Counted from the stretch's first letter, positions 17,881 to 28,149 are shown. The stretch is DNA of 45,676 nucleotides from Actinomycetes bacterium (GCA_024637115.1 JAGXFU010000008.1:234083-279758); one strand, 5' to 3'. The notes: generated from the sequence alone by a model not told the origin. Translations and numbers: made by a program.

Positions 17881-20541
17881 GTGACACGCACTATCGCCAT
17901 AGTCGATGGCAATGCCATGATCCATCGCGCATTCCATGCGCTTCCACCGTCGATGACTGCGCCTGACGGGCGTCCAACGAATGCGGTCTTTGGATTGGTT
18001 TCGATGCTCATCAAGCTGGTAGATGAGCTGCGTCCGGATGGTGTGGTGGTTGCCTGGGACAAAGGGAAGCCCGCGTTTCGAACCGAGGCGCTCGCGCAGT
18101 ACAAGGCGCATCGTCCTCCCACTGCCCAGGAACTGCGGGATCAGTTTCCCATGGCAAAAGAGGTACTCGATGCACTTGCGGTGCCCCAGGTCGAAGTCGA
18201 AGGCTGGGAGGCCGACGATCTCCTCGGAACGCTTGCCTCGCGTGGTACGGCAGCAGGTCTGCACGTGCTGCTTGTTACGAGTGACCGCGATGCATTGCAG
18301 CTCGTGAACGAGACGGTTCATGTTGTCTCGACCAAGAAAGGTATCACCGATATCAAGATCTACGATCCGGAAGGCGTTAAAGAACGCTTTGGAATTCGCC
18401 CCGATCAGATCATTGACTACCTCGGTCTCAAAGGGGATACAAGCGACAATATCCCCGGGGTGCCCGGAGTAGGCGAGAAGACCGCTGCCAAGTTGCTCGA
18501 TGAGTATGGGACGCTCGATGCCGTCTATGAGAATGCAAGCGGCATCAAAGGCAAGCTCGGTGAGAATCTGCGAGAGCATGAGCAGAGTGCCCGAATCTCA
18601 AGGACCGTCGCCACGATTTCGCTTGAGGTCCCGGTGGACCTCGACATGTCTGCCGTTGAGTGGGGCGGGTATGACCCACACCGCCTGGCTGAGACGTTCA
18701 GCAAGTTTCGATTCACCACACTTCTTGATCGGGTGCTCGCACTCGCAGGTGCGGGGACGGGAGAATCAGACGCGCCTGCGGTGGTGACAGCGCACCCGGA
18801 ATCAGTCGAGTGGGATCGTATTGCAGGAGCCGCAGCTCTCGACGCGGTCCGTGAGTGGGCGAGTGGCCCATCGTGGATCGGCGTAGCACTCGATGACGGC
18901 ACAGCCGACTCCCTCTTTGCGGTACGCCGCGATGTAGCGGTCGCTTCAGCGGCCCACTCGAGGGTTGCGCTCATTGATGGCGATCATGCCGAGAGCATCT
19001 GGGCAACGCTGCTGGGGACCGGTCATGTGGCCTCTGGCGACACAAAGGCCCTCTTGCACGAACTCTGCCCCCCGCTCTCCGATGGGCGCTGCGACCTCTC
19101 CTTTGACAGCGTCAGTCCTGAGCGACTCTTTGACTGTTCGCTCGCCTCATATCTTCTTGAGTCGCATCGCAGCTCATTCGATGTTGCGGCACTATCTGCC
19201 GACTACCTGGCCCGACCGCTCATGGACAGCGGTACCGAACATGATCGCGTGGCCTTCGAAGCCCGCGCGGCGGCGGAACTGGCACCGGTCCTCGAAGAGC
19301 GTCTTCGCGCCGACGGTTCCCTCTCGGTACTCAAGGATATCGAGATACCGCTCGTGCCCGTGCTCGCCCGGATGGAGCGCGCGGGCGTGGGTCTCGATAT
19401 CTCCGTTCTCACCGGACTTGCCGAGGAGACACGCGGGCGAATCAGCACCCTGCGCGCGGAGATTCTGCGTGAGGCCGATGCTGACTTCAATCCTGATTCA
19501 CCCAAGCAGCTGGCCGAGGTCATGTTCGAGAAGATGGGGCTGCCGGCGAGCAAGAAGACCAAGACCGGATATAGCACCGATGCGAGCGTGCTGCGGGATC
19601 TCGCTGCCGCAGGCCATCGGATTGCGCAGCTCGTCATGGAATACCGTGAACTCACCAAGCTGCAGTCCACATACATTGAGGCACTACCGCTGCTTGTGGC
19701 CGATGACGGACGTATCCACACCACGTTCAACCAGACCGTGGCTGCAACCGGCCGCCTTTCGAGCAGCAACCCCAATCTTCAGAACATACCGGTCCGCACT
19801 GAATTTGGTCGCCGGATTCGTGCAGCGTTTGTTCCTGGGGAGCCGGGATGGGTGATGGTCGGTGCTGATTATTCGCAGATCGAGCTGCGGGTGCTTGCGC
19901 ACCTCTCGGGTGACACCGGGCTCATAGAGGCCTTCACGAGCGGAGAGGACTTCCACGCTGCCACCGCAGCCCGCGTTTTTGGGGTCCCGGTCGATGGAGT
20001 TACGACCGAGTATCGTTCTCGGGCGAAGGCGGTCAATTTCGGCATCGTGTACGGACAAAGTGCCCATGGTCTCGCTGACTCGCTCAAGATCGGCCATGCT
20101 GAGGCGCAGGCGATGATCGATCGCTACTACGCCGCCTATCCCGGCGTGCGTGCGTATCTCGATGAGACGATCGCCTCAGCGCATCGTGAGGGGTTCGCGA
20201 TCACCATGTTTGGCAGAAAGCGGCGTATTCCTGAGTTGGCGAGCAGAAACTACAACATGCGGTCCTTTGGCGAGCGCACGGCCATGAACCATCCCATGCA
20301 GGGAACTGCCGCGGACATCATGAAACTCGCGATGATCGAGGTCGATCGCCGTCTGAGATTGAGTGACCTACGTGCTCGCATGTTGCTCCAAGTACACGAC
20401 GAGCTTGTGTTCGAGTGCCCGGCCCACGAGGTCGAGGAGCTCTCCGACCTCGTGCGAGCGGCAATGTCCGATGCCGCGGAGCTGTCGGTGCCTTTGGATG
20501 TCGATGTGAGCACCGGTGCGAACTGGGCGACTGCGAAGTAG
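17881..20541 (+). CDS. polA: DNA polymerase I
   Basis: An 886-residue Pol I. The N-terminal 5' nuclease (about 1-290) has DGNAMIHRAF, WEADDLLG, SDRDALQL and GVPGVGEKTAAKLL. The middle proofreading region (about 310-500) lacks the DxE metal motif, reading VALDDGTADSL, so 3'-5' exonuclease activity is probably lost, as in Taq and Bst enzymes. The polymerase domain is intact: motif A DYSQIELR near 663, motif B RAKAVNFGIVYG, motif C VHDEL near 840. It fills gaps in excision repair and removes Okazaki primers. GTG 17881 is chosen because AAGGAG precedes it by 7 nt. Confidence 0.96.
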   Translation: MTRTIAIVDGNAMIHRAFHALPPSMTAPDGRPTNAVFGLVSMLIKLVDELRPDGVVVAWDKGKPAFRTEALAQYKAHRPPTAQELRDQFPMAKEVLDALAVPQVEVEGWEADDLLGTLASRGTAAGLHVLLVTSDRDALQLVNETVHVVSTKKGITDIKIYDPEGVKERFGIRPDQIIDYLGLKGDTSDNIPGVPGVGEKTAAKLLDEYGTLDAVYENASGIKGKLGENLREHEQSARISRTVATISLEVPVDLDMSAVEWGGYDPHRLAETFSKFRFTTLLDRVLALAGAGTGESDAPAVVTAHPESVEWDRIAGAAALDAVREWASGPSWIGVALDDGTADSLFAVRRDVAVASAAHSRVALIDGDHAESIWATLLGTGHVASGDTKALLHELCPPLSDGRCDLSFDSVSPERLFDCSLASYLLESHRSSFDVAALSADYLARPLMDSGTEHDRVAFEARAAAELAPVLEERLRADGSLSVLKDIEIPLVPVLARMERAGVGLDISVLTGLAEETRGRISTLRAEILREADADFNPDSPKQLAEVMFEKMGLPASKKTKTGYSTDASVLRDLAAAGHRIAQLVMEYRELTKLQSTYIEALPLLVADDGRIHTTFNQTVAATGRLSSSNPNLQNIPVRTEFGRRIRAAFVPGEPGWVMVGADYSQIELRVLAHLSGDTGLIEAFTSGEDFHAATAARVFGVPVDGVTTEYRSRAKAVNFGIVYGQSAHGLADSLKIGHAEAQAMIDRYYAAYPGVRAYLDETIASAHREGFAITMFGRKRRIPELASRNYNMRSFGERTAMNHPMQGTAADIMKLAMIEVDRRLRLSDLRARMLLQVHDELVFECPAHEVEELSDLVRAAMSDAAELSVPLDVDVSTGANWATAK

Positions 20542-20622
20542 CGCGGTTTCCATCTGCGATGCCAATTCGTTCCATTGGGTACCGTCTCTGTAGATGAGAG
20601 TCGGCATGGACGGGAGTGAGCG

Positions 20623-23124
20623 TTGGACGACACACGAGGGGCACTCGTACTGAGCGTCGACGACGATCCCGATCTCCGTCAGTTGCTCGCCATAACACTC
20701 GAGACGGCGGGTTTTCGTGTCAAGACCGCAGCTGACGGCGCCAGCGCTTTGGCGGCCGTCGAGCAAGAACGACCCGACATCATACTCCTGGATTACATGA
20801 TGCCCGGCATGAGCGGTATGGATGTGTGCGCGAAGCTTCAGGAAGATCCCCGCACAAGTCACATCCCGGTTGTATTTCTGACTGCAGTCAGTGGTGAGGT
20901 GGAACGAGCTCGCGCGTTTGCTCTGGGCGCGGTTGACTACATCGTCAAACCTTTTGAGCGCGAAGAGATCATCGAGACGGTAAACCGTCACCTTGCCACA
21001 GCGAGCCGGTTTCAGGAGTTCGAGTCGCACGGGGCCAAGGAGTCGTGGCCCGAGCGGATTCAACCATCAGCGTTCATGGAGCTTCGGTCATTTCTCTCTG
21101 AAGAACTCATGCTGGGACCTGAATCGCTGCCGGCCCTTTCGTCCATGACCCCCGCAACGGTCCTTCCTGTCGCGCGGCGTCTTGGAATACCTCCCGCGCG
21201 ACTTGCGGAGGCGCTTGCGAAGTTCCTTAATATTGAGGTCGCAACGGCCATTTCTCCTCGTGAGGTACGCCTCGGAGTGCTCCCAACGCCATACAGCAAG
21301 TCCAATCTCGTTGTCCCCATTCGAAACCACATCGTTGGTGACGCGTTCGTACTCAGCAATCCCTTCGATTGGGATTTGATAGAGAACCTGGAGCGAGTCA
21401 CGCCGGATGGAGAGACCTTCAATCTGCTCATTGCTGAGCCGGATACCATCCTCTCCGTGTTCGAGATGGCTCTCGAACAGGTGCGTCGACGCATCGAGAT
21501 ATCGCCCGAGGACCACAAGAGTCCCGTTGATTCCATTGGCGCAGAGCGGCAACCCGTGGCATTCGTTGCGGACGACATTATCGTGAGCGCCATCAAGAGT
21601 GGCGCGCATGACGTGTCGATAGACCCGGGACTTACGCGGGCCGATGTGCGACTTCGTATCGGCGGCGATGCTCGAGATTTGGTCTCTGTGGGCGCAGAAC
21701 GGGCTGCGATGCTTGTCTCCCGGCTCAAAGCGCTTGGCGGCATGGATATCTCAGAGAAGCGCAGGCCTCAGCGCGGATCCATCGAGATTGGATATGGCCG
21801 AGAAGACTACGACCTCATCTTGCATACCGGTCCCACGCAGCACGGCGAGACCATTGTTGGGAGGCTTATCCCGGTAGGACGGCCTCCTCGTTCGCTTGTT
21901 GAACTCGGGATGAGTGCGTCGCAGGCGGAGACTGCCCGGACATTCATGTCCAGACCGCGAGGACTCCTCGTGATTGCCGGACCTGCGGGGTCAGGTAAGA
22001 CCACCACTGCACATTCATTGCTGTCATTCGCGACCGATCACTCTCGAAGCATCCTCACAATCGAGGACCCGATCGAGTATCGTCTGGCGTTTGCCAATCA
22101 GCAGCAGGTCGATGCCAAGGCAAGCGTCACGTATGAGGCGCTCATGGGGGTGGCGCAGCGTCGGAACCCCGACATTCTCTTCATTGGTGAAATCGAAGAG
22201 GATGCGCTCATTCTCGCGGCAATCGAGTTTGCGAAGTCGCGATCCCTTGTGGTGGCAACCATGCGAGCTTCGGACACCCTTGATGCTCTCGAGCGAATCG
22301 AGCGGGCCGGTGTTTCCCGAGAGCAGATGGCCGAAGGAGTGGTGGGTGTTGTCGCGCAGCGACTGTCGCGAACTCCGTGCGCCCAGTGCCGTGTGAGCGA
22401 GGAGCCCACTCAGGTCGAAGCATCTCAGCTTGCGGAGTATCTCAAGGTGCTGCCGGACCGGCTCATCCATGAGATCGGCTGTCCACAGTGCGCGGGGACC
22501 GGGTTCAGGGGCCAGCTCGGAGTATTCGAAGTAACGAAGATGGCTGGGGTCCTCGACGGTATGCTTCGTACATCTACCGCGTGGGCTGACATGAGAACCG
22601 TGTGGGCGCGGCGTGGCACCGACTCGCTCGCGGACTCTGTGTTGCAGCGAGTCATCGATCGCGAACTCTCACTTGGTGAGGCATTCCGAACGGTTCTGGT
22701 TGAAGCGGGGGATTCAGCGAAACTCGCCCGAGCCTCACAAGATGTCGAGGACGGCGCACTCGGCGTCGTCGGTCGTATTCTTGTCGTTGACGACTCTGAG
22801 GATATGCGCGATCTGCTTGAGTCGGTACTTGGGGGAGCCGGCCATGATGTCACGTCGGCGCGAAACGGGGTTGAAGCACTTCGCCTCATGAGTATTCACG
22901 ACTACGACCTGGTGGTATCCGACCTGAACATGCCACTCATGGGAGGGTTGGACCTGTTTGCCCGGACGAATACGGGTCAGAGCGCGGTGCCGGCGATTCT
23001 GTATTCGGCCAGCGACAGTGACAAGGATGAGATTCAGTCCCTGCGCATGGGTGCATCTGACTATCTGAGGATGCCGGCCAACCCCGAGGTTCTCCGACTT
23101 CGGGTCGCACGCGCGCTTGCATAG
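20623..23124 (+). CDS. receiver - GspE/PilB-like ATPase - receiver fusion protein
   Basis: An 833-residue protein with unusual order. REC1 (about 8-125: SVDDDPD, Asp57 in LLDYMMP, FLTAV, VKPF) is intact. A region resembling the MshEN/GspE N-domain (about 140-280) follows. Then a type II secretion/type IV pilus ATPase core (about 310-650) has Walker A GPAGSGKTTT near 454, GEIEED in place of GEIRD, MRAS in place of the LHT His box, and an intact CxxC pair (CAQC, CPQC). REC2 (about 715-833) has VVDDSED and VVSDLNMP, but its switch Lys is lost (LRMP). The changed ATPase motifs suggest a regulatory or weak motor. TTG 20623 is used, with GGGAG upstream. No pilus genes are nearby. Confidence 0.82.
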   Translation: MDDTRGALVLSVDDDPDLRQLLAITLETAGFRVKTAADGASALAAVEQERPDIILLDYMMPGMSGMDVCAKLQEDPRTSHIPVVFLTAVSGEVERARAFALGAVDYIVKPFEREEIIETVNRHLATASRFQEFESHGAKESWPERIQPSAFMELRSFLSEELMLGPESLPALSSMTPATVLPVARRLGIPPARLAEALAKFLNIEVATAISPREVRLGVLPTPYSKSNLVVPIRNHIVGDAFVLSNPFDWDLIENLERVTPDGETFNLLIAEPDTILSVFEMALEQVRRRIEISPEDHKSPVDSIGAERQPVAFVADDIIVSAIKSGAHDVSIDPGLTRADVRLRIGGDARDLVSVGAERAAMLVSRLKALGGMDISEKRRPQRGSIEIGYGREDYDLILHTGPTQHGETIVGRLIPVGRPPRSLVELGMSASQAETARTFMSRPRGLLVIAGPAGSGKTTTAHSLLSFATDHSRSILTIEDPIEYRLAFANQQQVDAKASVTYEALMGVAQRRNPDILFIGEIEEDALILAAIEFAKSRSLVVATMRASDTLDALERIERAGVSREQMAEGVVGVVAQRLSRTPCAQCRVSEEPTQVEASQLAEYLKVLPDRLIHEIGCPQCAGTGFRGQLGVFEVTKMAGVLDGMLRTSTAWADMRTVWARRGTDSLADSVLQRVIDRELSLGEAFRTVLVEAGDSAKLARASQDVEDGALGVVGRILVVDDSEDMRDLLESVLGGAGHDVTSARNGVEALRLMSIHDYDLVVSDLNMPLMGGLDLFARTNTGQSAVPAILYSASDSDKDEIQSLRMGASDYLRMPANPEVLRLRVARALA

Positions 23125-23129
23125 TATCG

Positions 23130-23159
23130 CTGGCATATGCGTACGTCGCACGCTATACT
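23130..23159 (+). promoter_or_regulatory. rpsA promoter
   Basis: CTGGCA and TATACT are separated by 18 bp. The predicted start near 23166 gives a 160-nt leader before rpsA. Confidence 0.6.
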
Positions 23160-23211
23160 TCTCACTTGGCGCTTTGGGTCGGATGCCCAGGCGCTTGCGT
23201 ACTGTCGGCCC

Positions 23212-23289
23212 CGAGTGCATGGAAAGCTCCCTAGGCGACGTTTCTGACCTGTACCTGACGATTCGGACCTGTAGGCGACGAGTGCATGG
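23212..23289 (+). repeat. short direct repeats in the rpsA leader
   Basis: CGAGTGCATGG recurs at 23212-23222 and 23279-23289, TAGGCGACG at 23232-23240 and 23272-23280, and GACCTGTA at 23246-23253 and 23266-23273. The three nested pairs fall within 78 nt of the transcribed leader. A role in S1 autoregulation is possible but not shown. Confidence 0.5.
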
Positions 23290-23325
23290 CATGGGGCCCC
23301 GAGGCACGAAAGGGGCCAACCCAAC

Positions 23326-24738
23326 GTGAGTGAGTATCTGGACGACTCGGTCGTAGAAAAGACCGAGTATACCGATGAGGAAATGCATGCCCTCATCGAT
23401 GGCACGATGACCGATTTCGACGAGGGTGACCTGGTCAGCGGTACTATCGTGAAGGTTGAGCGTGACGAAGTCCTGCTCGACATCGGCTACAAATCTGAAG
23501 GCGTCATTCCCTCCCGCGAACTGTCCATCCGCAAGGATGCCAATCCCGCAGATATCGTTTCTGTCGGCGACGCGGTCGAGGCCCTGGTTCTCCAGAAGGA
23601 GGACAAGGACGGTCGTCTTATTCTGTCAAAGAAGCGTGCGGAGTACGAGCGCGCCTGGTCCAAGATCGAAGACAAGTTCAACGATGGCGAGAGCGTCGAG
23701 GGCGAGGTCATCGAGGTCGTCAAGGGCGGTCTTATCCTCGACATCGGCCTGCGCGGCTTCCTGCCGGCATCGCTTGTTGACCTTCGTCGCGTGAAGGACC
23801 TGCAGTCCTTCATGGGTGATCGTCTCGAGGCGCGTGTCATCGAGATGGATCGCAATCGCAACAACGTCGTTCTCTCGCGCCGCGTGGTGCTGGAGGAGGG
23901 CCGCAAGGAGGAGCGTGCGGAGATTCTCGGCAAGCTCGAGAAGGGCATGATCCTGCCGGGTACCGTTTCAAGCATCGTCGACTTTGGTGCCTTCGTGGAC
24001 CTCGGCGGCATCGACGGACTCGTGCACATCTCCGAGCTGTCTTGGAGCCATGTCAACCATCCGTCCGAGGTCGTCAAGGTCGGCGACAAGGTCGAAGTCA
24101 AGGTCCTCGAGGTCGATCTCGACCGCGAGCGCATCTCGCTCGGTCTCAAGCAGACCCAGGCGGATCCGTGGCAGGAGCTCGTCAAGAACTTCCCGATCGG
24201 CTCGATCATCGAGGGTAACGTTACGAAGCTCGTGCCTTTCGGCGCATTCGTACAGCTTTCTGATGGCGTTGAGGGCCTCGTGCACATCTCCGAGATGGCG
24301 CGCGGTCACGTCGAGACTCCCGAGCAGGTCACTGCCGTTGGTGAGCATGTGCACATCAAGGTTATGGATGTCGACCTCGACCGTCGTCGTATCTCACTCT
24401 CGATGCGCGCCGCTGGTGAGGCTCTGGGTACCGTCATCGAGGTTCCCAGCAAGGAAGAGCTCGAGGCTGCTGCAGCCGAGGGCGTCGAGGCTGAGGCCAC
24501 AGAAGAGGCAGTTGCAATCGAAGGTGCCGAAGAGGCCATCGTCGAAGAGGTCACAGAAGAGGCCATCGTCGAAGAGGTCACCGAAGCCCTTGAGGCAGCG
24601 GTTGCCAAAGAGGTCAACGAAGAGGTCACCGAAGAGGTTGCAGAAGAGGTTGCAGAAGAGGTTGCCGAAGAGGTTGCAGACGAGGAGACTGAAGATGTCG
24701 CCGAGGTTGCTGCTGACGAAGAGGCTACCGAAGAGTAG
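23326..24738 (+). CDS. rpsA: 30S ribosomal protein S1
   Basis: A 470-residue protein with four S1 RNA-binding domains, at about 35-105, 120-190, 207-277 and 292-362 (each with a G-x-V/I start and, in the last two, GAFV and GLVHISE signatures). S1 helps mRNA bind the 30S subunit. Four domains match the Gram-positive/actinobacterial form rather than the six of E. coli. The last 100 residues are a Glu/Val/Ala-rich acidic tail with repeated EEV units. GTG 23326 has AAAGGGG about 11 nt upstream. A GC-rich hairpin follows. Confidence 0.95.
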   Translation: MSEYLDDSVVEKTEYTDEEMHALIDGTMTDFDEGDLVSGTIVKVERDEVLLDIGYKSEGVIPSRELSIRKDANPADIVSVGDAVEALVLQKEDKDGRLILSKKRAEYERAWSKIEDKFNDGESVEGEVIEVVKGGLILDIGLRGFLPASLVDLRRVKDLQSFMGDRLEARVIEMDRNRNNVVLSRRVVLEEGRKEERAEILGKLEKGMILPGTVSSIVDFGAFVDLGGIDGLVHISELSWSHVNHPSEVVKVGDKVEVKVLEVDLDRERISLGLKQTQADPWQELVKNFPIGSIIEGNVTKLVPFGAFVQLSDGVEGLVHISEMARGHVETPEQVTAVGEHVHIKVMDVDLDRRRISLSMRAAGEALGTVIEVPSKEELEAAAAEGVEAEATEEAVAIEGAEEAIVEEVTEEAIVEEVTEALEAAVAKEVNEEVTEEVAEEVAEEVAEEVADEETEDVAEVAADEEATEE

Positions 24739-24766
24739 TTTCGACCGTACTCTGAACGTCTAGAGC

Positions 24767-24801
24767 GGGGCCGGGCCGACGCGTGAGCGTGGCCCGGCCC
24801 C
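24767..24801 (+). terminator. GC-rich hairpin after rpsA
   Basis: GGGGCCGGGCC (24767-24777) pairs over 11 bp with GGCCCGGCCCC (24791-24801). No T-run follows, so it is a poor intrinsic terminator and may instead protect the rpsA 3' end or slow polymerase. Confidence 0.45.
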
Positions 24802-24829
24802 GATTCATCGGATGGGAGGAAGGCGCTGC

Positions 24830-25438
24830 ATGTATGTCATCGCAGTGACGGGAGGAATGTGTTCGGGGAAGTCCGCCGCATGTGACTACTTTGCATCGCG
24901 CGGCGCGATCGTGCTGAGTCTCGACGAGATAGCCCACGTGGCGCTTGAGCCGGGTTTGATTGCATATGAGCGTGTCGTTGAAGAGTACGGAGCTGCGGTT
25001 CTTGACGGCGACGGACGCATCGATCGAGGAGCCCTTGCCACTATCGTGTTTGCCGATGAGGCCGCGCTACGTCGGCTCAATCGCATCGTGCACCCCGTCG
25101 TACTCAAAGAGGTTGTCGAGGGCATCACGAGCCTGCGGCTCATGGAGCGCCCTCCGCGCGTCGTCGTGCTCGAGATTCCACTGCTCGTTGAGGCCCCTGT
25201 CTTTGCCGACGTTGCCGACACGGTGCTCGCCATCCAGGCCCCTGCCGAAGCGAGGCTGCGGCGAGCGATCGATGCAGGAATGGACCCGCTCGACGCGAGC
25301 AGACGCATCGCGCGTCAGGCGACGGACGATGAGCGATCGGCGCTCGCGCAGCATTGCATCTCAAACGACGGCACGTTCGATGAGTTTCTCGCGAACCTGG
25401 AAGAGTATTGGGATGATATGGGTCCGCGTGGAGCGTAG
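24830..25438 (+). CDS. coaE: dephospho-CoA kinase
   Basis: A 202-residue P-loop kinase with TGGMCSGKSAACDYF at the N-terminus, the substrate segment LDEIAHVALEPG, and VVVLEIPLLVEA. It phosphorylates the 3'-hydroxyl of dephospho-CoA in the last step of CoA synthesis. ATG 24830 after GGGAGGA is chosen over an in-frame ATG 18 bp earlier that lies upstream of that ribosome site. It overlaps the next gene by 26 bp. Confidence 0.93.
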   Translation: MYVIAVTGGMCSGKSAACDYFASRGAIVLSLDEIAHVALEPGLIAYERVVEEYGAAVLDGDGRIDRGALATIVFADEAALRRLNRIVHPVVLKEVVEGITSLRLMERPPRVVVLEIPLLVEAPVFADVADTVLAIQAPAEARLRRAIDAGMDPLDASRRIARQATDDERSALAQHCISNDGTFDEFLANLEEYWDDMGPRGA

Positions 25439-26039
25439 CAGCATCCTGTGGCCGTATCGGCTCGCAATTGCCGGTGTGGTTGTAGCCCTGGCTTTCCTTA
25501 CCTTCCTCTTCCTGAGAGGACCTGGAGGGTTTCAGCGACTCTACTACCCCTTACCGGTCGAGTATCGTGAGGCAATCACCGATTCGGCCGAACGTCACCA
25601 GGTGAACCCGTACCTGGTCGCTGCGGTCATCGATGCCGAGTCCGGCTGGGATGCGGGTAGTGTTTCCTCGGCAGGGGCGATCGGTCTGATGCAGATGTTG
25701 CCCGAGACTGCCCAGGAGCTCGAGCAAGAGGGGTATGTTGACATCAGTGACGTGCTTTCATTTGAGCAGGGTCTCAGTTCGAAAGGACCGGGACCGCTTT
25801 ACGATCCTGCGGTGAACATCGAGTTTGGCACCGCGTATCTGAGGTTTCTCATCGAGCGGTATCACGAGGTCGAGCCCGCGCTTGCGGCGTACAATGCCGG
25901 AATGGGCAACGTCGATCAGTGGGTCGGGCGCAGCGATGACATTCGGGATTCGATCGAGTTTCCTGAGACCAGGCATTATGTTCTCAGGGTCGCCCGTGCG
26001 CAGGATAAGTATGAGGAACTCTACCCGGGAGCGTTCTAG
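25413..26039 (+). CDS. lytic murein transglycosylase, SLT family, membrane-anchored
   Basis: A 208-residue protein with one N-terminal hydrophobic anchor (about 14-34) and an SLT/GH23 domain (about 55-200). The catalytic Glu lies in AVIDAESGWD, followed by the family block GAIGLMQMLPETA and AYNAGMGNV. It cleaves peptidoglycan glycan strands outside the membrane. The ATG at 25413 (GGAAGAG upstream) is used; GTG 25428 is an alternative. Translation is probably coupled to coaE through the overlap, and uvrB follows after 18 bp. Confidence 0.88.
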   Translation: MIWVRVERSSILWPYRLAIAGVVVALAFLTFLFLRGPGGFQRLYYPLPVEYREAITDSAERHQVNPYLVAAVIDAESGWDAGSVSSAGAIGLMQMLPETAQELEQEGYVDISDVLSFEQGLSSKGPGPLYDPAVNIEFGTAYLRFLIERYHEVEPALAAYNAGMGNVDQWVGRSDDIRDSIEFPETRHYVLRVARAQDKYEELYPGAF

Positions 26040-26057
26040 CTCCTTGGAAGGACGGTC

Positions 26058-28142
26058 ATGGTACGGCCTGAACGAAGTGACAACAAGTTCAACGTCGTGT
26101 CCGAGTTTGAGCCCGCCGGCGATCAGCCGCAGGCAATCGCCGAGCTCGCCAGCGGGGTGCTCTCTGATCAGCGATATCAGACACTCCTTGGCGTAACCGG
26201 GTCTGGAAAGACGTTCACGATGGCCAAGTTGATCGAGCAGGTTCAGCGGCCCACGCTTGTGATGGCTCCGAACAAGACGCTCGCAGCCCAGCTCGCTTCA
26301 GAACTTCGTGACTTCATGCCGGACAACGCGGTCGTCTACTTCGTGTCCTATTACGACTATTATCAGCCCGAAGCGTATGTCGCGCAGACCGATACCTTCA
26401 TCGAGAAGGATGCGAGCATCAATGCCGAGGTCGAGAAGTTGCGCCACGCGGCGACTGCGGCGCTTCTCTCGAGAAGAGATGTGGTCGTTGTCGCCAGTGT
26501 GAGCTGCATCTACGGTATCGGCTCTCCCGAGGACTATGCGGGTATGGCGGTCTTTCTTCAGCTCGGCAAGGAATACGACAGGGATCGGCTGATTCGCGAT
26601 CTCATCGAGGTGCAGTACGATCGCAACGACTACGAACCGGCGCGCGGGACCTTTCGCGTTCGCGGGGATGTCGTTGACATCTTTCCCCCATACGCCGACC
26701 ATCCGGTGCGCGTTGAGTTCTTTGGCGAGGAGATCGAGGCGATCGCTGACGTCGACCACATCACCGGTGAAGTCCTCATGGAGTACAAGTGGCTTCCTAT
26801 TTGGCCGGCTACCCACTATGTGACGGCGCCCGAACGCCTTCAGGCAGCGCTGCAGACAATCCGTGACGAGCTCGGAGGACGCCTGCGCGAGTTCAAGTCG
26901 GAGGGCAAGTTGCTTGAGGCTCAGCGGCTTGAGATGAGAACCAACTACGATCTTGAGATGCTTGAGACCATTGGCTTCTGCAGTGGCGTTGAGAACTACT
27001 CACGACATCTCGACGGCCGAGAGCCGGGAGAACCCGCCAATACGCTCATCGACTACTTTCCGGATGACTTCCTCTGCATCATCGACGAGTCACACATCAC
27101 GATCCCGCAGATTCGGGGGATGTACGAGGGGGACAAGTCCCGCAAGACCAACCTTGTCGAGCATGGCTTTCGACTTCCAAGCGCACTGGACAACCGACCC
27201 CTTCGGTTCGATGAGTTCGAGCAGAAGGTGGATCAGGTCATCTACGTTTCAGCCACCCCGGGCGACTATGAGATGCAGAAATCGGAAAGCATCGTTGAGC
27301 AGATCATCCGCCCCACAGGCCTGATCGATCCCGAGGTCGTGGTCCGTCCGGTGAAGGGTCAGGTCGACGATCTCATTGCAGAGGTCAAGGAGCGGGTCGA
27401 GCGCGATGAGCGGGTTCTCGTGACCACGCTGACCAAGAAGATGGCCGAGGATCTGTCGGACTATCTCTTTGAGTCAGGGGTCAAGGCGCGCTACCTGCAC
27501 AGCGACATCGGGACATTCGAACGCATCGAGATCCTCAGAGACCTTCGGGCCGGCGTATTCGACTGCCTGGTCGGCATCAACCTTCTGAGAGAGGGCCTCG
27601 ATCTACCCGAAGTCTCGCTGGTGGCGATTCTTGATGCCGACAAGGAAGGGTTTCTGCGAAATCACCGGTCGCTCATTCAGACGATCGGACGCGCGGCTCG
27701 AAATGTATCCGGCCGCGTCATCATGTATGCCGACAACATGACCGACTCGATGCGAGCCGCGATCGACGAAACGAGCCGCCGACGCTCAATCCAGGCTGCC
27801 TACAACGTTGAACACGGCATTGAGCCCCAGACTATTCGAAAGGCGATTGCAGACATCGTCCAATACGCACGTGAGGGCGATGCGCAGATGACAACAGCTG
27901 CCGAGGCGGCAAAGGAGCTCGCGAGACTGCCTCGCGAGGAGCTGCTCAGGCTCATCACCACGCTCGAAGAGGATATGGGCGCCGCTGCCGAGACGCTCGA
28001 TTTCGAATCAGCCGCACGATTGCGCGATCAAGTCGTGAAGCTCAAGGCCGAGATCGAGTCATCGACTGAGGGCGATGTGCTCAAGCGCCTCAAACAGGGC
28101 GCGCGCAAGGGCAGCGAATATGGGACGCGCAAACGGCGCTAG
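26058..28142 (+). CDS. uvrB: excinuclease ABC subunit B
   Basis: A 694-residue UvrB of normal length. Features seen are Walker [11 protein letters not shown] near residue 46, the beta-hairpin segment [20 protein letters not shown] that clamps damaged [12 protein letters not shown], helicase motif VI (QTIGRAARN), and a C-terminal UVR motif (near 650-680) that contacts UvrC. It verifies lesions in nucleotide excision repair. GGAAGGA precedes the ATG. No LexA box was found directly upstream, unlike the helicase at the left edge. Confidence 0.97.
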   Translation: MVRPERSDNKFNVVSEFEPAGDQPQAIAELASGVLSDQRYQTLLGVTGSGKTFTMAKLIEQVQRPTLVMAPNKTLAAQLASELRDFMPDNAVVYFVSYYDYYQPEAYVAQTDTFIEKDASINAEVEKLRHAATAALLSRRDVVVVASVSCIYGIGSPEDYAGMAVFLQLGKEYDRDRLIRDLIEVQYDRNDYEPARGTFRVRGDVVDIFPPYADHPVRVEFFGEEIEAIADVDHITGEVLMEYKWLPIWPATHYVTAPERLQAALQTIRDELGGRLREFKSEGKLLEAQRLEMRTNYDLEMLETIGFCSGVENYSRHLDGREPGEPANTLIDYFPDDFLCIIDESHITIPQIRGMYEGDKSRKTNLVEHGFRLPSALDNRPLRFDEFEQKVDQVIYVSATPGDYEMQKSESIVEQIIRPTGLIDPEVVVRPVKGQVDDLIAEVKERVERDERVLVTTLTKKMAEDLSDYLFESGVKARYLHSDIGTFERIEILRDLRAGVFDCLVGINLLREGLDLPEVSLVAILDADKEGFLRNHRSLIQTIGRAARNVSGRVIMYADNMTDSMRAAIDETSRRRSIQAAYNVEHGIEPQTIRKAIADIVQYAREGDAQMTTAAEAAKELARLPREELLRLITTLEEDMGAAAETLDFESAARLRDQVVKLKAEIESSTEGDVLKRLKQGARKGSEYGTRKRR

Positions 28143-28149
28143 AACTTTC

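Noticed and set aside
24767-24801. Strong intrinsic terminator after rpsA
   Set aside because: The stem is strong but no T-run follows, so only a hairpin is claimed.
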